DNA from: Streptomyces ardesiacus
GTDB taxonomy: Bacteria > Actinomycetota > Actinomycetes > Streptomycetales > Streptomycetaceae
Direction: 5' to 3'
Assembly: GCF_003112575.1 (NCBI RefSeq)
Contig: NZ_BEWC01000006.1
Span: forward strand, 358,616-422,615
Length of the DNA stretch: 64,000 nt
Shown piece after piece: positions 60,499 to 64,000 of the stretch; the first letter of the stretch is position 1, and the number at the start of each line of letters is the position of its first letter. The notes below the pieces were generated by a model. The model saw only the letters and a program-made list of their open reading frames with translations. It was not told the DNA's origin and did no database searches. Made by a program: the position numbers and the translations under genes.

Positions 60499-61791
60499 AT
60501 GAACTCTGCAGGTCACCCGGAAGCAACGGCGCGCCGGGGCCTGGAACTCACCCCGTTCCGAGGCCTTCGCTACGACCCCGACCGGGTCGGCAGCCTGGCC
60601 GCCGTGACCTCACCCCCCTACGACGTGGTGGTCCGCCCCGACGGTCTGCTCCACCTCGAATCGGCCGACCCCCACAACATCGTCCGGCTGATCCTCCCCC
60701 AGGCCGCCACCCCCGATGCGCGCAACGAGCAGGCCGCCCGCACCCTGCACCGCTGGACGGCGGAGGGCGTCCTGACCACCGACCCCGAACCGGGCCTGTA
60801 CGTCTACGAACAGCGCGACGGCGAGGACCTGCTGCAGCGCGGCGTCATCGGCGCCGTGCGTGTGTCGGACCCCGCCGAGCAGGTGGTCCTGCCGCACGAG
60901 GACGTCATGCCCCATGTCGTCGCGGACCGCGCGGCGCTCATGCGGGCGACCCGGGCGAACCTCGAACCCCTGCTGCTGACCTACCGGGGCGACGGCGGGA
61001 CCCCGTTCACCACCGCCCTCGTGGAACGCACGGCCGCGCAGCCGCCGCTCCTGTCCACGACCACGGAGGACGGCTTCTGCCACCGCCTGTGGTCGGTCAC
61101 CGACCCGGACACCGTGGCCCGCGTCCGGACCGAGCTCTCCCACCACCAGGCGCTCATCGCCGACGGCCACCATCGCTGGGCGACGTACCGCACCCTCCGC
61201 GCGGAGCACCCCTCTCCCGGCCCCTGGGACCACGGACTGGTGCTCCTGGTCGACACGGCCCGCTATCCGCTCCGGGTCCGCGCCATCCACCGCCTGCTGC
61301 ACGACGTCCCGGTGCACGACGCCCTGGCCGCCCTGGCCGGACACTTCCGCGTCCGCCGCCTGGAGTCACCGCTGGACGAGTCCCTGAACGCCCTGGCGAA
61401 GGCGGCCGACGCGGGCAACGCCTTCCTCCTCGCCGGCGACGGCGCCTTCCACCTCGTCGACCGGCCCGACCCCGGCCTGCTGGCCCGTACGGTTCCCACC
61501 GGCCGGCCCGAGGCGTGGCGCACCCTGGACGCCACCGTCCTGCACGCCACGCTCCTCGCCCACGTCTGGCACGTCCCCGACGACTCGGCGGCCCACATCT
61601 CCTACATCCACGACACGGCGGCCACCGTCGAGAAGGCCGAACGCGACGGCGGTACGGCGGTGCTGATGCACCCGGTCCGCGAGGAGGTCGTGCGCGAACT
61701 GGCCCGACAGGGCGTCACGATGCCCCGCAAGTCCACGTCCTTCGGCCCGAAACCGGCCTCCGGCCTGGTACTCCGCGCGCTCGACGCCTGA
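60499..61791 (+). CDS. DUF1015 family protein
   Basis: A 430-residue DUF1015 protein, starting LTPFRGLRYDPDRVGSLAAV, TSPPYDVV and with DGHHRWATYRTL in the middle, which are family hallmarks. An archaeal member is a free serine kinase (SerK), so a kinase activity is possible but unproven here. ATG 60499 has no ribosome site; tacgat (60487-60492) ends six bases upstream, suggesting a leaderless message. Confidence 0.88.
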   Translation: MNSAGHPEATARRGLELTPFRGLRYDPDRVGSLAAVTSPPYDVVVRPDGLLHLESADPHNIVRLILPQAATPDARNEQAARTLHRWTAEGVLTTDPEPGLYVYEQRDGEDLLQRGVIGAVRVSDPAEQVVLPHEDVMPHVVADRAALMRATRANLEPLLLTYRGDGGTPFTTALVERTAAQPPLLSTTTEDGFCHRLWSVTDPDTVARVRTELSHHQALIADGHHRWATYRTLRAEHPSPGPWDHGLVLLVDTARYPLRVRAIHRLLHDVPVHDALAALAGHFRVRRLESPLDESLNALAKAADAGNAFLLAGDGAFHLVDRPDPGLLARTVPTGRPEAWRTLDATVLHATLLAHVWHVPDDSAAHISYIHDTAATVEKAERDGGTAVLMHPVREEVVRELARQGVTMPRKSTSFGPKPASGLVLRALDA

Positions 61792-61820
61792 GCCCGCCGG
61801 GTCCCCGGCCCCGACGCAAC

Positions 61821-61856
61821 GAGGGGGCGGGCCCTGTTCACGGGGCCCGCCCCCTC
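61821..61856. terminator. Bidirectional terminator hairpin
   Basis: gagggggcgggccc (61821-61834) pairs perfectly with gggcccgccccctc (61843-61856) over an eight-base loop, between the convergent DUF1015 and TPR genes. Confidence 0.88.
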
Positions 61857-61876
61857 ACCGTACGCACACGCGGCCG

Positions 61877-63673
61877 TCAGTCCTTGTCGCCGTCCTCGAC
61901 CGGGGTGCTCTCCACCTCACCGCCGGGCTCGGTCCCGTCCTCGTCCAGGGCGTCCACGAACTCCACACCGTCCAGCTCGGCGAGCCGGTCGGAGGCGTCG
62001 GTGCTGCCGTCCCGGTCGGACTCCACCGCCTTCGCGAACCACTCCCGCGCCTCCTGCTCCCGGCCCGCGGCCAGCAGCGCGTCGGCGTAGGCGTACCGCA
62101 GCCGCGCCGTCCACGGCTGTACGGAGTGGGAGGCCAGCTCGGGGCTCTGCAGCGTCACGATCGCCGCGTCCAACTGCCCCATGTCACGCCGGGCACCGGC
62201 GGCCACGAGGCGCATCTCGACCTGACCGGCCTTGTCCAGCTTGTGCACCTCCGGGGCGCCGGCCATGTCCAGCGCCTTCTCCGGCCGGCCGAGCCCACGC
62301 TCGCAGTCGGCCATGACCGGCCACAGCTCCACGGACCCGGTCATCCGCCGCGCCGCCCGGAACTCCGCCAGTGCCTCGCCGTACTTCTGGTTGGCGTACG
62401 CGGCGAACCCGGCCGCCTCGCGTACGGCGGCGACACGGGACGCCAGCCGCAGGGCCACCCTGGAGTACCCGTACGCGGACTCGGGGTCCTCGTCGAGCAG
62501 CCGCGCGACCATCACCAGGTTCCTGGCGACGTCCTCCGCGAGCGTCTTGGGCAGGCTCTGCAGCTCCTGCCGCACGTCCTTGTCGATCTCGTCGCCCGTG
62601 ACCTCCTCGGGGATCGGCAGGCGCTTGATCGGCTCCCGGTCCCGGTCCCGCTCCTCACGGAAGCGGCCACCGCCGCCGTGCCGGTCGTCACGTCCCCGGT
62701 AACCGCCGGGCCGCCCACCGCGGTCGTCGCGCCGCGGCCCACGGCCGCCACGGTCGTCCCGCCCGCGGAAGCCACCGCGGTCGCCGTCGCGCCGGTCGTC
62801 ACGCCGGCCGAAACCGCCGCGGTCACCACGGTTGTCGTCCCTGCGGAAACCACCACGGTCGCCCCGGTCGTCCCGACGGAAGGAAGGACGGTCGTCACGG
62901 CGGTCGTCACGCCGGTCGTCACGGCGGTACGAGGGACGGTCGCCGCGATCCCGGCGGTCGTCGCGGTCGTCCCGGCGGAAGGACGGACGGTCGCCCCGGT
63001 CGTCGCGCCGGAAGCCCCGGTCACCACCGCGATCGCGGTCGTCGCGACGCCCGTAACCACCACCGCGGTTGTCGTCACGACGCCCGTAACCGCCACCGCG
63101 AGTGTCGTCACGCCGGTCGTCACGGCGGAAGCCGCCGCGCTGCCCACCACGGTCCTCGCGCCGGCTGTCGTCACGGCGGCCGAAGCCACCACGGTCGTCA
63201 CGGCGGTACGAAGGACGGTCGTCACGGCGGTCGTCGCGCCGGTCGTCACGGCGGTCGTCCCGGCGGAAGGACGGACGGTCGTTGCGGTCGTCCCGGCGGA
63301 AGGACGGACGGTCGTTGCGGTCGTCACGACGGAAGGAGGGACGGTCGTCGCGGCGGAAGGGCGCCCTGTCGCCGCGGTCACCGCGGTCGTCGCGACGGAA
63401 GGACGGACGGTCACCACCTCGGTCGTCACGGCGGAAGCCCCGGTCGCCACCGCGATCGCGGTCGTCACGACGCGGCCCGCGGTCACGGTCGTCGCGGCGG
63501 AACCCACCACGCTGTCCACCGCGGTCGTCCCCTCGGCGGTCGTCGCGGCGGTCGTCGCGGTGGAACCCACCACGGTCCCCGCGCTGTCCCTGCCCCCTGC
63601 GGTCACCGCGGTCACCAGTGTCCCGTCGCCGCTGATCGCGCTCCGGTCGGTCGTCGGGAGAGTTGGTGGACAT
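61877..63673 (-). CDS. TPR protein with long Arg/Asp/Gly-rich head
   Basis: A 598-residue protein. Residues 1 to about 345 are almost only Arg, Asp, Gly with Ser/Phe/Tyr in RDDR, RPSFRRDD and RGGFRRDD steps; this mixed-charge FG/RGG-like region is surely disordered and may bind RNA or phase separate. Residues about 355-570 are helical repeats of TPR type (AYGYSRVALRLASRVAAVRE, FAAYANQKYGEALAEFRAA, YAYADALLAAGREQEAREWF). The tail is acidic. ATG 63673 has AGGAG six bases upstream. It is the neighbour of an rRNA operon, reading in the same direction downstream of its terminator. Function unknown. Confidence 0.85.
   Translation of the reverse strand: MSTNSPDDRPERDQRRRDTGDRGDRRGQGQRGDRGGFHRDDRRDDRRGDDRGGQRGGFRRDDRDRGPRRDDRDRGGDRGFRRDDRGGDRPSFRRDDRGDRGDRAPFRRDDRPSFRRDDRNDRPSFRRDDRNDRPSFRRDDRRDDRRDDRRDDRPSYRRDDRGGFGRRDDSRREDRGGQRGGFRRDDRRDDTRGGGYGRRDDNRGGGYGRRDDRDRGGDRGFRRDDRGDRPSFRRDDRDDRRDRGDRPSYRRDDRRDDRRDDRPSFRRDDRGDRGGFRRDDNRGDRGGFGRRDDRRDGDRGGFRGRDDRGGRGPRRDDRGGRPGGYRGRDDRHGGGGRFREERDRDREPIKRLPIPEEVTGDEIDKDVRQELQSLPKTLAEDVARNLVMVARLLDEDPESAYGYSRVALRLASRVAAVREAAGFAAYANQKYGEALAEFRAARRMTGSVELWPVMADCERGLGRPEKALDMAGAPEVHKLDKAGQVEMRLVAAGARRDMGQLDAAIVTLQSPELASHSVQPWTARLRYAYADALLAAGREQEAREWFAKAVESDRDGSTDASDRLAELDGVEFVDALDEDGTEPGGEVESTPVEDGDKD
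62660..63600. repeat. Degenerate coding repeats of the RDDR region
   Basis: Short units such as cggtcgtcacggcggaagga recur irregularly about forty times. They are all in frame and encode the Arg/Asp head of the TPR protein. Copy-number variation between strains is likely. Confidence 0.85.
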
Positions 63674-63744
63674 GGGTGACTCCTGTCTTCGGTACCGCAA
63701 GTCATTCTCGCGCAACCGGGTACCCGGTGCGCCCTGGAAAAATG

Positions 63745-63792
63745 AAAGGACCCCTGGTCCCCAGCATGAACGCTGGGGACCAGGGGTCCTTT
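63745..63792 (-). terminator. rRNA operon terminator
   Basis: A perfect 21-bp stem, from aaaggacccctggtccccagc (63745-63765) and its complement (63772-63792), with a six-base loop, eight bases after the mature 5S end. The T-run of a classical terminator is reduced to TTT, as usual in this genus. Confidence 0.95.
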
Positions 63793-63800
63793 CCAAAGAT

Positions 63801-63919
63801 TGTTCGGCGGCGTCCTACTCTCCCACAGGGTCCCCCCTGCAGTACCATCGGCGCTGTAAGGCTTAGCTTCCGGGTTCGGAATGTAACCGGGCGTTTCCCC
63901 TACGCTATGACCACCGAAA
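63801..63919 (-). rRNA. rrf: 5S ribosomal RNA
   Basis: Read on the minus strand the 119-base segment begins gtttcggtggtcatagcg and ends with the pairing strand ggacgccgccgaac. The 5S core features CCGAACCCGGAAGCTAAG and the GGGAGAGTAGGA segment are present. The 5' and 3' ends pair to form helix I. It is the last gene of an rRNA operon whose 23S gene lies beyond the window edge. Ends are accurate to a few bases. Confidence 0.97.
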
Positions 63920-64000
63920 CCCTAATGGTTTCGAGCGAACAAGCACACTCTTTAATTATGCGTTCTACTCAAATCCGGCAACGGTCGTTGCCTCAGAACT
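63920..64000 (-). other. 23S-5S intergenic spacer
   Basis: An 81-base AT-richer stretch (tttaattatg) upstream of the 5S gene on the transcribed strand. It looks like the processing spacer; the mature 23S 3' end is not recognisable inside the window. Confidence 0.7.

Noticed and set aside
62660..63600. CRISPR-like array of short repeats
   Set aside because: The units are irregular, contiguous, without unique spacers, and all in frame as Arg/Asp codons of the TPR protein.

Overview
The window is about 64 kb of very GC-rich actinobacterial chromosome, almost certainly Streptomyces. The evidence is third-position GC bias, frequent GTG and TTG starts, 4-bp ATGA/GTGA coupled genes, two streptogrisin-type secreted proteases, a SepF-like protein, a polymorphic actinomycete LexA box and DmdR-type iron box, and the conserved run aroH-tyrA-cmk-plsC-der / scpAB-rluB / pyrG / recN-nadK-tlyA. 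It ends in the 5S gene of an rRNA operon. The species cannot be decided from the sequence alone.

Layout. 1-5,100: a small cupin gene behind two palindromic operators, then an SOS mutasome pair (ImuB-like protein plus DnaE2) under a LexA box. 5,170-8,650: a membrane protein and two secreted chymotrypsin-fold proteases. 8,830-16,370: a probable organosulfur scavenging locus with two flavin monooxygenases, an amino-acid-type ABC importer, an FAD protein and a divergent binding-protein gene preceded by a short Cys-ending leader peptide. 16,440-24,320: a protein with a cysteine-packed tail, a SepF-like protein, an acyl-CoA dehydrogenase with a palindromic operator, an MFS exporter, a membrane mannosyltransferase, a PAP2 phosphatase and an I78 inhibitor. 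24,660-27,100: three poorly known proteins. 27,160-31,810: the aroH-tyrA-cmk-plsC-der operon, read leftward, with a MITE-like insert between tyrA and cmk. 31,980-33,100: a nucleotidyltransferase locus in decay. 33,110-34,900: an ADP-ribosylglycohydrolase and a NUDIX/winged-helix regulator behind a large inverted repeat. 34,930-41,570: rluB, scpB, scpA, an RHH-like protein, a ParA and ald. 41,710-46,400: a STAND ATPase, an ADP-ribose NUDIX hydrolase and pyrG. 47,000-56,300: a GH15 hydrolase, a PucR regulator, a glycosyltransferase, recN, nadK, tlyA and an SCP2 protein. 56,300-59,320: an iron-regulated siderophore importer. 59,400-63,670: a HAD phosphatase, a DUF1015 protein and a TPR protein with a huge Arg/Asp/Gly-rich head. 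63,745-64,000: the rrn terminator, 5S rRNA and spacer.

Most of the window is conserved housekeeping chromosome. The parts most worth a second look are the Cys-responsive-looking leader peptide and its linked organosulfur cluster, the MITE-like element, the two decayed gene patches at 8.8-9.1 kb and 32-33 kb, the NrtR-like inverted repeat, the Cys-rich and RDDR-rich low-complexity protein domains, and a striking set of leaderless-type promoters.
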